This document shows, one piece after another, positions 1 through 12,800 of a stretch of DNA of 64,000 bases. Within the stretch, counting starts at the first letter, position 1. Each line of letters opens with the position of its first letter. The notes below the pieces were generated by a model. That model was not told the origin of the DNA and made no database searches. It was given only the letters and a program-made list of their open reading frames with translations. This DNA comes from Romanomermis culicivorax (taxonomy: Eukaryota > Nematoda > Enoplea > Mermithida > Mermithidae): contig CAWUHX010000144.1 in the NCBI GenBank assembly GCA_963922205.1, positions 248,001 through 312,000 of the forward strand. The letters are read 5' to 3'. Position numbers and translations under genes: made by a program.

Positions 1-484
1 TGTAATGCCTTCTTCAGAGTTGTGCAGCTCCCAAAACGGTACAAAATTAAAAGAATACAGTAAAAATGCAAGAGATATAAGATAAGAAAATAAAATTCTG
101 AGGCATCCGACGGGAAGATGCTCGGGAGTGCCCATAAACAAAATTTTTGAATCTTGACACTTTAAACTCTATGAAGAAGTGTAATACGCACTTATTTACT
201 GTAAATATGACATCAGAAGAGAGCTCGATTTTTCCTCTGTAAAATGAATATTCATTGCTCAAATAACATCAATCCGATCCTGAAATATCGCTTGGCTAGC
301 AAGACCACTGAAAAATAGACAAATTTTCAAACGTTGGCATACTGTAGCGGCGTGAATTTTCGTAAGAAAAATTAATGATACCATGGAATTCAGCGCACGA
401 AACTACGCAAAATATCTTATTTTGAGATGTTCTGAGCTTATCACAGGTCATGTAAAAAAGGCAGAATCTGTCATAAATCGCGCT
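1..484. mobile_element. Right arm of element beta at the window edge
   Basis: Copy-1 counterpart of 19321-19806. If the tandem-contig interpretation is right, the rest of this element lies immediately left of the window. Confidence 0.65.
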
Positions 485-595
485 TTAAGTACAGACCAAA
501 ATTGATTCACCCACGCTGGCGAAGGCATGACGAATATCAGCTTTAATTAACGAGGAAATCAATGTGATGTGATTACAACATAGAACGATATGTAC

Positions 596-3500
596 ATTTC
601 GATAATTCGAACGCGATCGAACTAGTATAGAAGATTTTGAGCATGATATGCGAGTGATGCATGAACTTAACATCGACTATGTCCGACACAATTTACACGT
701 TATATTGACAGGCGTGTAAATATAGGAGACTGGGGACACACCGTTGACGGTGGGTTTCTTCGCAGTCATCTTGAAACATTGACTGTCAAGTGGCGTAAAT
801 TCTGATGCGCTCTTTTTTGCAACGTCGCGCACCGCTCCGAACGCCACTTTCATTGGTCGAGCCGAATGACCAATTTTCACTGTCGCTTTGTATGGCATGG
901 GACCGTAAGTTAGCGAAGCGTGGTACGTGGAAACGTCCCTATTGAAGTTCATGGAATTTCCTTGAAAGAAAAAGATGTAATGCAGTGACCCTAAATCAAA
1001 AATCCGATTCTATGTTTTAGATCAATATTTAGAATATTGGATCAGTGTTTGCTCATTTTCAGCGAGGCGTACATCAAATAGACTTGGAAATCAAAAGAAT
1101 TTCCCGAATATCGCATCATGAATGATTCAAATCTTGAATATTTAAGACCACAAAGTCTCTTGAAAAAATTCGTCTTTGGAAAAATTACGAAGCCGATCGA
1201 AAACGGCGAACAGAAAGTGCAATTTTTAACAGAATAACTAACTTAATTTGAGCTGTGGAAAGTACTTGTCTCACATCAAAAGATATTACCAAAATGTTTG
1301 TAAAAATTTAGAGCAGGATCCATTCTAGTGCTATGTGTACACTTTAAAAATGTGTCCTTACCGCAATACAATGGCGTAGCTGCGTATTCAGAGCGGCTAA
1401 AATTTGAATTTTCTCGATCAAAAAGCTTAGAAGGCGTTGACGAAACGATATTTTGCGTCTGACCATCTACGGAATCGATTCTACATTTACTTCTGTTCGG
1501 AAAACTTTTTCTGCAGACGGGAAAGGTTATAGTACTTACGACAAAATCGCAAAAAATTCGACTCACTGGAAAGACGATGATGGACGGAGGTTTTCGCAAC
1601 TGGCGTATTTAGGCCACAAATCGTTCGGCTTTAAAAGCCGAGTGCTCGATAAAAAAAGTTTTTTCGCTGTACATTTAGCTTCGTTATACTCTTGTCTCCT
1701 GTACGGTGATAATGGAGATCGCGGTGGGATGACTATTTTCTGGGGTGATATCTGAAAATAGAATGCATTCAACAATGGTGTCACTATTTGCATACATAAG
1801 ACTATTACTGTAGTTCATGATCAATGTAATAATTTCACGAAAGTCTATGAAGCCCAGAAATGATCATAAGTAAAAACTTTGAAATAGGAAAAATTGCTCT
1901 AAGACTGCTCCTAAACCTCCGAAACTACCGATTACATATATTTTTCAATCGATGTGAAATAATATTTTGACATACAATACGTTTCTCAATCATTCAAAAA
2001 TCAGTGATCTGAAAATCTTAAAAAAATATACACCATTACGATAATTTGAACTCCTTACCTGATTTGATTTTTGAATAAAGTTGGCCAGGCTCAAGGAACT
2101 ACCGCCGATATTACTGCTTTTGTCGATTATTTTCGTGAAAGGAATAGGATACAGCGGCACGGAAAATGTTGGCGTATTTTGATTGTCGACCTTGGGAATA
2201 ATATCGCATGTCGAACAGTTGCTCAAACGGTCACTGTTCGGTGAATTCGGGCACTGGTTTAATAGTTTTGAAACGCGTATTGAAATATTCCCACCATCGG
2301 AGTTTTCTCGACAAACGACTCCTGATTCTGACGAACCCGAAACGCTAACTGCGTGTGGTACATTATTTTTATCCTGAAAATGTCACAGAAGAATAGATGG
2401 GGCGAAGAATAGGACGACGTTTTCTGGAAGAATGAGAAATCTTCATTTTTCAAAATCGTATAAAATCAGCAGCTTTTCCGCTACAAACCTGGCAAAAAAA
2501 ACAAAATTTCGGAACGTGTATCACACGAGAAATGAACTGGATGGAACTCGGGATACTAGACTTTTCATTTCATGAATGACTGGAAAAGTTTCCAGAACTT
2601 GAAATGAAATCAAAAATGTCAAAGACATGTTTGTATTTTATAATCGCTGAGAAACTTAATCACAAATATTATATCCGCAATGCTACCGGCCGACTTCAAT
2701 GACATTCTCGACCTTTCGACTTAATCAATATTTTTCATGTCACGTGAAAAATCGTTCACAAAGAACCTAATAAAAGTTCAGAAAAGTGTTGCTGATGCAT
2801 GGAATAGATTGCGGAATATAAAAATCAGATTTAAGCGTTACATCTCCATTACTCACATCAAGAGGTCGATTATCACTAAATTCGAATACGTGACTATATT
2901 TTTCTATCGGCGTTGAATCTGGTGTGATTTCTTTAGATATTCCACTATCGTTCATGTTGTTGTCGATAAGATCCTCATTGTCCATATCTGAAATGATGAT
3001 CGAAATAAATGTAGGCTAAAGCAAGAATGAACTTTATTCCGAGTCTATAAACTATTATTGAGAAAATGGTTGCATTGATAAAAGACAGACTCACTCATGA
3101 AATCTAAAATTATCAAAGATGTTATGAATACTACAATTATTTCGAACTTCATTGCTTTCATATTGCACAAAGATTTATAAAACGCATCTGTCTTCTTGGA
3201 ATTACTTTCGATCTGGATCAAGTTACTTTCTTGAATAATGTTCTCACTTGAAAAAAGTTTGCTTTTTAAAGTCGGGTCAGTTGGCGCTAGTTGCGATTGG
3301 TCATTGTCGTCTCCATCAGCCAACGATAACTCCAATCCCAACTGGTTTTTCAAATTCACTCGACGTTGCTTCAACATATTAAAACGATGTATCAGCTCAC
3401 ATTCGTACGATTCGTTTTCAAGACGGAGTCTTTCTTCGTTTATTGTCCCAGGCGGTGAAACGACCGAATTTTTGATTGAAGAGTGGTTTTTATAATTGGT

Positions 3501-6500
3501 AAAAACGAGGTCGTATTTCGATTCGGGGTCGTAACTCGATTCTACGTGATTTTCAGAACTATTAATAACAGATAATCAGTGATTAAAAATAAGAATACAT
3601 AAATATGACGCCGATCGATTCATTTAATAAATTTTGAAGCACTTGTCAGGTTGTCGATCTGATAATAATTCAGACTTCCACTCACGAATTTTTTAAAAAC
3701 ATCAATTTCAAACGAAGTTTCTTAGTGATCCTGTGGATCATGCTTCAGAATCGTCAGGATGTGAGAAAAGAGGCTTTTGACAACTTTTGGAACTTTTGCT
3801 GCTTGGCCGGTACCGGCAGAACACTTGGCACATTCTAAAAAATGAATGACTATCATTAACAAGCACCTTCCATGTGAAATCATTTTGTCTTCGTGGCAGA
3901 GTTCTTCAGACATATGTAGCAGTCCAACTAAAAATAGGTGCAATTTCTCCCGCTCACATTTATCAAGAAGGGTTACCAGTAACATCAACAAATTGCTCCG
4001 CCCATGTCTGGAATTGTGTAAATACATTGCTCGATATGTGAACATTTGCTCCTGCGTACTGTTATCAGAGCGGTGCTAATAAAATTGGGCCTGTGCTAAT
4101 GAAAATTTTAGTCGCGCTAAGGAAAAGTAATGCAAATTAAGAAAAGCAAGCAACTGCGCTAATGGGCATGCCGCTAAAAAAGCAGTGCCTGAAAGGTAAT
4201 CATCAACAGAACTGAATCAATGATGAACACTCCAATTGTGGATTGTGCGAGTTAGAACGTGGACTTGGCAAACTGACTGAGATCACTTCTGCTTTCATCT
4301 AGTTATAAGTAGCCGACAGTACTGCGGAGTTGAGAAAAATGCCTGCGCTGAGGTAGAAAATAATTTTTTGGAGATGAAGTAAATTTTGATCCTGAAAATA
4401 CTGTACCATCAAAAAGAACCTTTGAAAGCTAAGAGAACATTCAGTAAAAAACGTGAATGCAACTTGTGCTGTGTCGTGTGAGCACTTTATTTCCTACACT
4501 GATCTTGAGAAGATCTTACCCAACATCTCTGTATTCCGTACTGTCACTACTATTCTCCACCTCTACATTAGACATTTCGTCGCCGGATGTAGCCGAGTAC
4601 TGGTCGATTTCGCAAGAATTTTTTCTTGGATACATGTAATACTAAAAGCCAGCCAACAATGTGTTTAAAATTTAGAAATTAACAAACGCGATTACTTTGT
4701 AAAAAATCCGATTCAAAGGTTCTCGCCAATAATCGAATTGTTCGTCGTTTGTGAAATAAAGTCGAAAGTTTTTCTTAAAAAAAGCAGGAAACGTCATTCT
4801 GCTAACACGCGCGTGTGCATAAACAGGAAATTGATGAAAATTTGGCCAGAGACAGAAACTAGCGAATAATCCACTTTTGGCTGCATAATTGTTTGATTTT
4901 TCGGCACTTGTGCATTTTGACCTCTGAATTTTTTCCGTGTTTTTCAACGTGTTAATGTATATATCACGTGCGTACGCAGCGAAGTATAGGATAGTGTAAA
5001 CTGATGTTAGTGTAAAGATGACGATCTGTCACAAAGTCACGTGAACTACAGCGTATTGGGTGTCATTGCCTACTTAAGACACGATTTCTGAGAAGTTCTA
5101 CCTTCCCTATGATAAGCTGAGAAATAATCATATCTCAAAATGAGATATGTTGGGTAGTTTCGTGCGCTGAGTTTCATGGTATCATTCGTTTTGCTTGAAA
5201 ACGAAAATCCACACTGCTACAGTATACTAAAGTTTGAAAATTGATCTATTTTTGGCATTTTTCAGTGGTCTTGCTAGCCAAGCGATATTTCAGAGTCGGA
5301 TTGATCTCATTCGATAAATGAATATTCGTTTTACACAAGAGAGAATAAGCTATCTTTTGATGTAATATTTACTGTAAATAATTGCACATTACACTTTTAA
5401 AAGAGTTTAAAGTGTTAAAAAGAAGCCGTCAAATTTAGAAAAATTTTGTTTATGGACACTCCCGAGCACCTTCCCGTCGGATGCCGCAAAATTTTATTTT
5501 CTCATTTTATAGCTAATGCATTCTTACTGTACTGCTAAAATTTTCATCAAAATTTTTGCATTGTTTGGAGAGCTGCACAGCTCTGAAGGAGGCATACTCA
5601 TGGAAATCACTCATTAGTCACTGCATTTTCCATGTGGCCCTTGTCTACCATATGTAATAGTCTATTATCTGCACTATAGAAATATCAAATAACCAACAGA
5701 CTATAGTTTGATGTACTAATTGTTTCACAAACGAACATTTTACACTATGCAAAAAAGTTTGAACTGTCGAAAATGAGAAGAAGAAAAAAGAAAAATTCTG
5801 TTTATGGGCACTCCGGAGCACCTTCAACCATGATGATGAGGAATTTTGTCTTTTTATTCCTTAGTTTATATATTCCTACAGTAGCTGCGAAAGTAACATT
5901 TCATCATCGCGCACCGTTTTGGTAGCTGTAGAAATTTGGATACACTGCACTATCATTCCAATTTTTTTCGAATTTGGATAAATGCCCAATCAATAAAGTT
6001 CTGGGAACACAAGATGCGTCTTCACCCAACACACTATAAGAAAAAAAATGTGGCTTGAAGTCCTGGTAAATTTTCATTGACCTAGGTTTGATGGTTTCTA
6101 AACGAAGTGCTTCAAATGAAAAATCGAATACTTCGAAAATTTTCATTAAATTTCAGAAATTGAGTGATTGTTTGAAATCCATTTACAGAAAAAACTGCAA
6201 GAGGTTTTCGGATACTCTTTGCTTTGTTGGAAAGGCACTGCAATCTGCCATCATTTGCTCTGTTTTCGTCACGCTAACATCACGTGGTGTTGAATAGGGT
6301 GCCTTCAACTGTAGAGCACTTTCACACAGCTTATAACATAGGCCGGAGTCAGACAGCAGAGATTTATTTTGCAACATTAAGCCTGCAGCTTCGATTTTTT
6401 TCCGGTCAAATTACTGAAAAGAGAAAATTCATTTTTTTGCACTCCACCAGGAGAAATTTTTTGGAGGCAAAGATTAAACATTAACACAGATGATATTTTC

Positions 6501-8803
6501 CAGGACACATGGAATATTTTAAATAAGTTGATAGTGGGAAACAAATACAATTTCAATTAAAAATTTTACACAACATACTAATTACTGGACGTTTGATGGA
6601 AAAATACAAAATAAAAGAGGCAAGCCCGTGTTACTTCTGTGACGAGCCAAATGATGATATTCTACATGTGTTCTTCGAATGCCCAGTATCAAAAATTTTT
6701 TGGAATGCACTCCAAGCAATGCTGTCACGTCATAACACTACCTTTGTAAAAATTACTAAAGAAACTATCATACTAGGCTACTCTGGGAATGAAAACAAAG
6801 ATTACCTGCAAGCAGCGAATTTAGTACTAATTGAAACAAAGTTTTTTTGCACAAACCTCGACAATCAAAGACACTCCCAAGCCCAGAAGCTTTAAAGAAC
6901 ATTTTAAGCAGTCAATTAGGGATTTGGAAAGCAAGCAACATCACTTTAAAATCATATAAGATAATTGAACAATGGATCAAGTGTGAAAAGTGAGACCCAA
7001 AATTTATGAAAAATAATCAGAAGATAAAAGCTATCACGATTCTGTTTCCTTTATAACCTAAATTTTGTATTCTTACTTAAACATTACAACTAAGCACTTC
7101 GAATGTTGCAGTGTTCAACTGCTCCTCCCTTTTCCCTTTTGCGTTAAAAAAAGTGACATCTAGTTTTGTTTCTTCTCGCCTGTGTGTACATACCTCATTT
7201 AAAAAAAAAAATTGACCCCGCCCCCAAAAAAAGAAATTTTTGTTGCATCTCTTCTGAGGCATCCTGTTGCGCAACCATTGTAAATTGATCGATGATATTT
7301 TACGAGTGATTCGACTCACATTTTTTTCTTATTCGTCTAATCTGAACGTTTTGAATTTTTCTTGTATCTCATTGATGGCACATTTAGTGGCATTAATCAG
7401 CATTTTTGTGTCAACTTTTAGAATGTGCAGACACCTACAGCTCCCGAAAGGGTACATTAATTTGATTGAAATTTTAGCACAATATGTCAGACATTAGTGG
7501 CTACAGAAATCAAGAAAAAATTTCTGCGACATCCTATGGGAAGGTGCGAAAAAAACCTCAAAGACCTCTTTCGGTTTATTTTGACTACCACTTTGCCACT
7601 TTAAAAACGAATAAAAAATGTAAAGTAAACGATCAGAAACTGTTTTTCATACCTACGTACAGAGCATGATCTTGCATGCAATCAACATTCGATTTCAGAG
7701 TCACGTCTTTTTTGAATTGTGATTTCGAAACACGTAGTACAGAGCAAAAAATTCCAAAAAGTGTAAAAATTCCGAACTTTGGAGTACTGTAACCATTCGA
7801 ATTTTGATTTTTATGCGAAATGAATACTGTCACGATACTCAGAATGTAAAGCTCCTCAAAATATCTCTTTTTCAGATAATATTAATTTTCAACTTATCAT
7901 AGGTCAATAGAGCCGAAGGCAGAATCTCTCAGAAATCATATCTTAATTCTTAGGCTTAGGGGCGGAGGGCAGCCACGCCCGTTAAGGTTTCCCGAAACTA
8001 CGTCCATGGCGATTGCTGCGTACGGCTTTCACTTTACACTTTGATCTTCACACCATACTCGCTCTATGTACCTTAAACGGTAAAAAATGGCCAGCCCACG
8101 TTGCCTATACCCGTCCGCAGTATATACCTTAAACGTTAAAAAACAGAAAAAATTCAGGCGTCGCTAGAGTGCATAAGTACCGAAATTTTTGCCCAGGTGG
8201 AATGTGAAATATTAGTTATGAGCTGAGCTTAAATCTTTCTCGAATTTTCAGGACTGCGCCCCCTTAAATAAAAAACAGTGCGTATTCGATAAAATAAAGG
8301 CATGGGACATCAGAATCCTCATAGAAAGCAATCATTTTGAAACAAATTTCCGCAAACAGGAATAACTGACTTACTCCAGATTGATCAACGATCTCAATAA
8401 AAGGCGATGCGGCCAAGATTTTGCCTTTCTCTAGATTTACCGATCCGCGAGTTGCCGTCTGAAAAACGTGGAATCCTTTGGCTTTACTCAAATCCAATTT
8501 CACGCAACGTTTTTTGTCTATTGACTCCTGAAATACAAAGATCGTCTACCCGCATTGTGACTTATTGTGGAAACTTACCGAATTTTTCGCCAACAATAAT
8601 GAATGACCATCAATCAAGCAATATAGCTTGGCGAATGTTTTTCTGGACAACAGACCTTTGTTCGAAATTTCCACTTGTATTATGCCTCCTCGGCGAAGCG
8701 ACCTCTTGTGACCAGAATTGCGGACAATGTGTTCGGTGGCCGAATGGTCGCCATGACCCTGCCATTTCCTCCAAAATTTGTATTTGACCATGCCTCCAAG
8801 TAG
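596..8803 (-). CDS. Unidentified multi-exon gene, copy 1 (3' side continues or is unresolved)
   Basis: I do not recognise the product. Exons in order on the - strand are 8579-8803, 8375-8527, one starting at 4051, 3095-3558, 2857-2987, 2059-2373, 1567-1751, 1362-1510, 699-960 and, less surely, 596-665. Splice phases agree across 8803-8375 and from 3558 down to 596. The join from 4051 to 3558 is not resolved; a 35-nt exon at 3686-3720 would give the right exit phase. The N-terminal part (exons one and two, 126 residues) has alternating hydrophobic strands reminiscent of a PH domain. The exon at 4051 is leucine-rich and helical. Exon 3095-3558 holds a charged coiled-coil-like stretch and a hydrophobic run near its end. 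Later exons are Ser/Pro/Asn-rich and probably disordered. An ATG at 8791-8789 could be the start, but the reading frame is open 5' of it. Gamma and its LINE sit in the large intron. Confidence 0.7.
699..2373 (-). CDS. Four consecutive phase-consistent exons of the unidentified gene
   Basis: Exons 2059-2373 (105 codons), 1567-1751, 1362-1510 and 699-960 join with no frame loss. Acceptors include TTTTCAG and TCTGCAG; donors include GTAAGG and GTGAGT. The product is Ser/Pro/Asn-rich with basic patches (for example [17 protein letters not shown] in 699-960) and no domain I can place. These exons decide which duplicate is right: all are open here, while 1567-1751, 1362-1510 and 699-960 are each frameshifted by one inserted base in copy 2. 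Confidence 0.65.
3095..3558 (-). CDS. Coiled-coil-like exon of the unidentified gene
   Basis: This is the longest open exon of the gene (154 codons). The acceptor is ATTAATAG and the donor GTGAGT. It enters in phase 2 and leaves in phase 1, which joins exactly to 2857-2987. The middle is a Glu/Arg/Leu-rich helix containing [20 protein letters not shown]. It is followed by an acidic linker and, near the 3' end, a 15-residue hydrophobic run ([15 protein letters not shown]) that could be a membrane segment or a buried strand. Confidence 0.65.
4070..4200. repeat. Short dispersed repeat (GTGCTAAT family), copy 1
   Basis: Shares a long stretch with 54235-54350, including GGGCCTGTGCTAATGAAAA and AATTTTAGTCG. 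Related GTGCTAAT/GCGCTAAT words recur through it. Probably a small non-autonomous element; no ends or target duplication could be fixed. Confidence 0.6.
4201..5076. other. Intronic stretch with no recognised feature, copy 1
   Basis: Short open frames here (for example 4457-4668 + and 4672-4947 -) have no recognisable motifs and no convincing splice partners. I see nothing further. Confidence 0.4.
5077..7943. mobile_element. Long-inverted-arm element gamma, copy 1
   Basis: The left arm starts AGACACGATTTCTGAGAAG after TTA and runs to about 6320. A decayed right arm runs in reverse and ends ...AGAAATCATATCT at 7943, followed by TAA. The arms share the internal words CTCCCGAGCACCTTCCCGTC and GAGCTGCACAGCTCTGAAG with alpha and beta. 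The interior holds a LINE fragment. No transposase is visible. It is the most decayed of the three and lies in the large intron of the unidentified gene. Confidence 0.65.
6450..6993 (+). mobile_element. LINE 3' fragment, RT C-terminal zinc-binding region, copy 1
   Basis: The end of a non-LTR retrotransposon reverse-transcriptase ORF. The signature is CYFCDEP...[13 protein letters not shown] (Cys-x2-Cys...His-x4-Cys), the zf-RVT module that follows the RT core in L1/Tx1-type elements. Coding sequence starts near 6450, changes frame by one base near 6538, is open from about 6543 to the T-run at 6840, then changes frame again and stops with TGA at 6991-6993. It is a 5'-truncated dead copy inside gamma. 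I favour an L1/Tx1-like clade but cannot exclude others. Confidence 0.8.
7944..8374. other. Intronic stretch with no recognised feature
   Basis: Between gamma and the second exon of the unidentified gene. It contains a locally GC-richer patch around 7965-8010, but I found no ORF, repeat partner or RNA fold. Confidence 0.4.
8375..8803 (-). CDS. First two exons of the unidentified gene (PH-like region)
   Basis: Exon 8579-8803 (75 codons) follows a pyrimidine-rich acceptor ending TCTCAAG and ends at GTAAGT. Exon 8375-8527 (51 codons) follows TATTTCAG and also ends at GTAAGT. Both are in phase 0 and open only in this frame. The stretch [17 protein letters not shown] followed by a Tyr-Cys-Leu-Ile-Asp-Gly turn resembles the first strands of a PH domain. 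This is a pattern impression, not a family match. Confidence 0.7.
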
Positions 8804-8983
8804 CTTGAGAAAGTAATGGAAAGTGGAGCTGCTGAAGTGTAATGATCTTGTAGTGTAAAGTCAATCAATATGTTATCTTTGACGTACATTGTATGGCCTG
8901 CCTAAATATTTGCTGGAAAGTGAAATGTGTGAACAATGATGATAATTTCTATGATGTTAAATAATATCGGCTTTTGCGTCTAA

Positions 8984-9875
8984 GGCCCCTATGCCAGAAG
9001 GTGGATTAGCCTACTCCAGGGAGTAAACGATGGATTATTTCCTGGATTATCTCCAGTTGGTATTCCAGAAGGAGGAGTAAAGAGAAGAGTAGAGTAGAAT
9101 AAATCGGTATGCCAGAAAGCGGAGTAGGCTAATTCATGGATTAAACGGCGGAGTAATCAGTGGTTTATCTTTTTTCGGTATGCCAGAAAGAAGAGTAGAG
9201 CAAACAGTGGACTAAAAAACGTTTTTTCTTGTCTTTTTCTAAACCTGCATCGGGCAGGTGTATTCGGTGGAGTAAGATTGATTTACAAAACTATAACTAT
9301 GGAAGTTGCTGATTTCATCAATTTTTTGAGAAATTCGGACGAGGAAAACGAGCATGCAAACAACATTCCACGAGTTCTTTTTCGAAGATCAGATCCATTC
9401 GAAATGTAAAGTGATTTCGACTTCAACTACAATATCAATTTGATAAACCGAAAGTGTCAATTTTGATAGGAAAAATATCACCTCTTTTTTTGTTGCTCAT
9501 CTCACAAGTTTCATATATGCAGATTAGCAAAAAGCAAAGCATCGAAGTGGTCTTGCAGAAAAAACCGATAAAGTCGATAAAGTGGTCTTGCAGGGAAAAG
9601 TAATAAAATCAATCAACCGATGATGAGCAGCAGAAATTCATTGTGAAAAATGTGGCGACCTTCTTTCCTGTCTTCTTGCCACTACTCCACACTTTAATCC
9701 ACAGATTACGAACTCCGCCTCTACTCCACTTTTCGGAATGCCGAAAAAGAAAATCCGCGGAGTAGCCTAATCCGAGGAGTAGCTAGTCGGTGGATTAGCT
9801 TACTACGAGGAGTGGCTACTCCTCGGATTAGCCTACTCCGTGGAGTATTCTGCTCCACCTTCTGGCATACGGGCC
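8984..9875. mobile_element. PIF/Harbinger-type element, copy 1
   Basis: The ends are near-perfect inverted repeats: GGCCCCTATGCCAGAAGGTG on the left and GGCCCGTATGCCAGAAGGTG read inward from the right (one mismatch). The element is flanked on both sides by TAA (8981-8983 and 9876-9878), the 3-bp target duplication typical of PIF/Harbinger. Subterminal regions are packed with variants of GGAGTAGCCTAATCC and of GGTATGCCAGAAAG. The only coding trace is a 36-residue transposase N-terminus at 9299-9409, so the element is non-autonomous. Confidence 0.85.
9299..9409 (+). pseudogene. Harbinger transposase N-terminal remnant, copy 1
   Basis: An ATG-started 36-codon frame in the middle of the 8984-9875 element. 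It ends with RVLFRRSDPFEM and a TAA stop. An Arg-rich patch followed by D-P-(F/L)-E-M is the conserved N-terminal signature preceding the catalytic domain of HARBI1-like transposases. Everything downstream, including the DDE core, is absent. Confidence 0.65.
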
Positions 9876-9895
9876 TAATACTCCAACTATTTTTA

Positions 9896-12800
9896 AGACA
9901 CGATTTCTGAGAGGTTCTACTTTCCCTATGATAAGTTGAAAATTAATTATACCTCAAAATCAGAGAGTTTAGGTAGTTTCGTGCGCTGAGTTCAATAGTA
10001 CAATTCGTTTTGCTTGTAAACAAAAATTCGCGCCGCTACAGTATGCCAAAGTTTGAAAATTGATAATTTTTTTGTATTTTTCTGTGGTCTTGCTAGCCAA
10101 GCGATATTTCGAGATCGGTTTGATCTTATCTGATGAATAGATATTCATTTTATAGAGGAGAGAATAAGCTCTCTTTTGGTGTATCACTTACAGAAAAAAA
10201 TTGCATATTACACTTTTTCATGAAGTTTAAAGTGTCAAAAATGAGCCGTCAAAATTGAAAAAATTTGATTTATGGGCTCTCCCGAGCACCTTCCCATCGG
10301 AAGCCGCAGAATTTTATTTTCCTATATTGTAGCCCATCTATTTTTACTGCTTTGGTTAAACTTTCATCAAAATTTTTGTACCGTTTTGGGAGCTGCACTG
10401 CTCTGAAGAAGGCATACTTATGAAAATTTCATGAAATCATTGTATTTGCAAGGTGGCTCTTGTCTACCCCTTGTGATATGTTTACTACCTATACTGTAGA
10501 ATTATCAAATAACTAACAGACTATAGCTTGATGTATTAATTGTTTCACAAGCAATCATTTTACACTCAGCAAGAAGGTTTGAACAGTCAAAAATTAGAAG
10601 CCAAAATGAAGAAAAATTCTGCATAGAGGCACTTCCGAGCACCTTCACCTACCACGCTGCAGAATTTTATCTTTTTATTCTTTCGTTCATAGCAGCATCG
10701 CGATTTGAATACCCCTTGAGGAGCTACATAGATCAAGATAAAGCAAAATCCTGGAAATTGTTCAAAAATTGATGAATTGTTTTTGGCATTTTTGTGTTTT
10801 CATTGAGTTGGTTCACATTAAAAAAGCCGCAACTTTTTGGACACGTTGTAGCAAAACTGTGATATATGATTTTAACTGAATTTTCAACTACTTGATAAAT
10901 TTTCTTCAATGATCTAAAAAGATGATACAAGCCCTCGCCTAATCAAACCTCGCAAAGTCTATGTCATTCACCTGAAAAAGATTAATCATAAAGTTCACTG
11001 TGTGAATTGTTGCAGTAAACTACTTGTATATCAGAATTAAGCAAAATACATTTTGTGTCTGTGTCTGATGATCTAAACATATTAGAGTGAAAAGATAAAA
11101 AGATGCGCGCCAATCATAGATGTACAGCCATCATATAAGGAAATTGACTTTTAATCTTACAGCGATGTGCACTGTACCAAAGATGTAGCATACCCTGAAA
11201 GGAGCAACATAATTATCGGAACCCCAACCTTAAAATCAACGGGGCTATGCAAATTCGGAAAACAAGCAGAAATGGACCAAAACCCTCCTGGAATCTCAAA
11301 AACTGTTGATCCCAAAGTCTAGATATTTTGTAGGTGTGATTGGGGCCGAGTTTTGTCGATAAATTTATGAGGAAATTTTAAACAGGTTACTCTGGATGAG
11401 GCGATAGTAATCCAAACTTCGAGTAAAAACTTTCCTTAATACTGCACTCGTGATTAGCCTAATTTAAAAATGAAGATATTCAAAATATTGTTGACCATGA
11501 GTACTACCCATATGCTGAAAAGATGGTGCAGAATCCACGAACCAGAAGTACAGCACCTTCAAACGGACGAAAAGTTCTCTACCCTTCGAGTATTGTCATT
11601 CAGATTATCCGAACCATATGTCGTACGACTAATAACCTGACATTTTCAAAATTTTACAATAACATCAACATTATATCAGTAAAATAGTGTATATTCTCAT
11701 TTTGATGCCGATCAAGTGGCAACAGCTTGGTTTTCAAAATCCTAAGGCAAAGAATTTATGCAATGACATCCTCATATCATTGAAAATTCACTGATGAAAT
11801 TCGACCCCATGCACATCTACAAAATATCTAGATTTTAGGCTCAACAGTTCTCAAGATTCAGGGGGATGTCGTTGCCTATTTTCACATGTTTTTTCAAATT
11901 TGCAGGAACTCTGTCGATTTGAAGGCCTGGATTTGTATACTTATATTGCTCGTTTCATTGTACCCTACATCTTTGATACAATGCAGTTTATTGTAGGATC
12001 ATAATTAATTTTTCTTAAATGATGGCACCCCTATGTATTTGTATGACGCCAATGTGCCACTAACAACCAATTGAAAGTCGTTAAAGTTGAGAAGTGGTCT
12101 CCTACAGTTCATATTGCAGTAAATTTTAGATCATAATTGAGTCAAATACATCCCTGAAGTTTGTCTGATGAAAAAATATTAATGACAAAAAATGAAAAGA
12201 ACAAATCCGGAAAAGTGTCAGTGTACTGCATTCTTTTTGAAATGATCGGAGCAGGGTTGGAACCAAAATTTTGCTCAAAATTATGGAAGACTCGTTAAGT
12301 CTAGTCAATAATCTTTTCCTTCATGACACGGACTCCTTGATATCACTCTTTCTATTCTAACCATTTCAAAATTTTCGAAATTATTTCCATAATCTCTATT
12401 AAGGTTCTGTTTGTCCAAACTACGACTTCGATGATTTCTAAATGAATGGAGTGTGTTAGTAAACCAGGTAACAGGAAAAGATTGCCAGATCATGATCCGA
12501 TCTTTCATGACATATCAACTTGACCAACTATTTTTTACTTCATGTTAAGATAGATGTCAGCAAATACAGCTAATAATACCCTAAAAATAAAGAAAACAAA
12601 AATTTGTTCTTGTATGTGTGTATGACTGACTAAAAAGAAATTACCAGCCGCAATAAGAAAATATTTTAGTTTTCAGTGAACAATTTGCTGCTTATGTTAG
12701 CTGTGCAATGCTATTGGTAATTACAGTATTTCCATGTTCAAATTTTTGTAGATAACACAAAGTACTCATTTCTTTTCAAATAAGCCTTCTAACAAAAATT

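Noticed and set aside
3722-4051. A complete C-terminus ending at the in-frame stop near 3724
   Set aside because: The next exons are in phase with a continuing gene, and a donor at 3813 would bypass the stop. Left open, but not called as a gene end.
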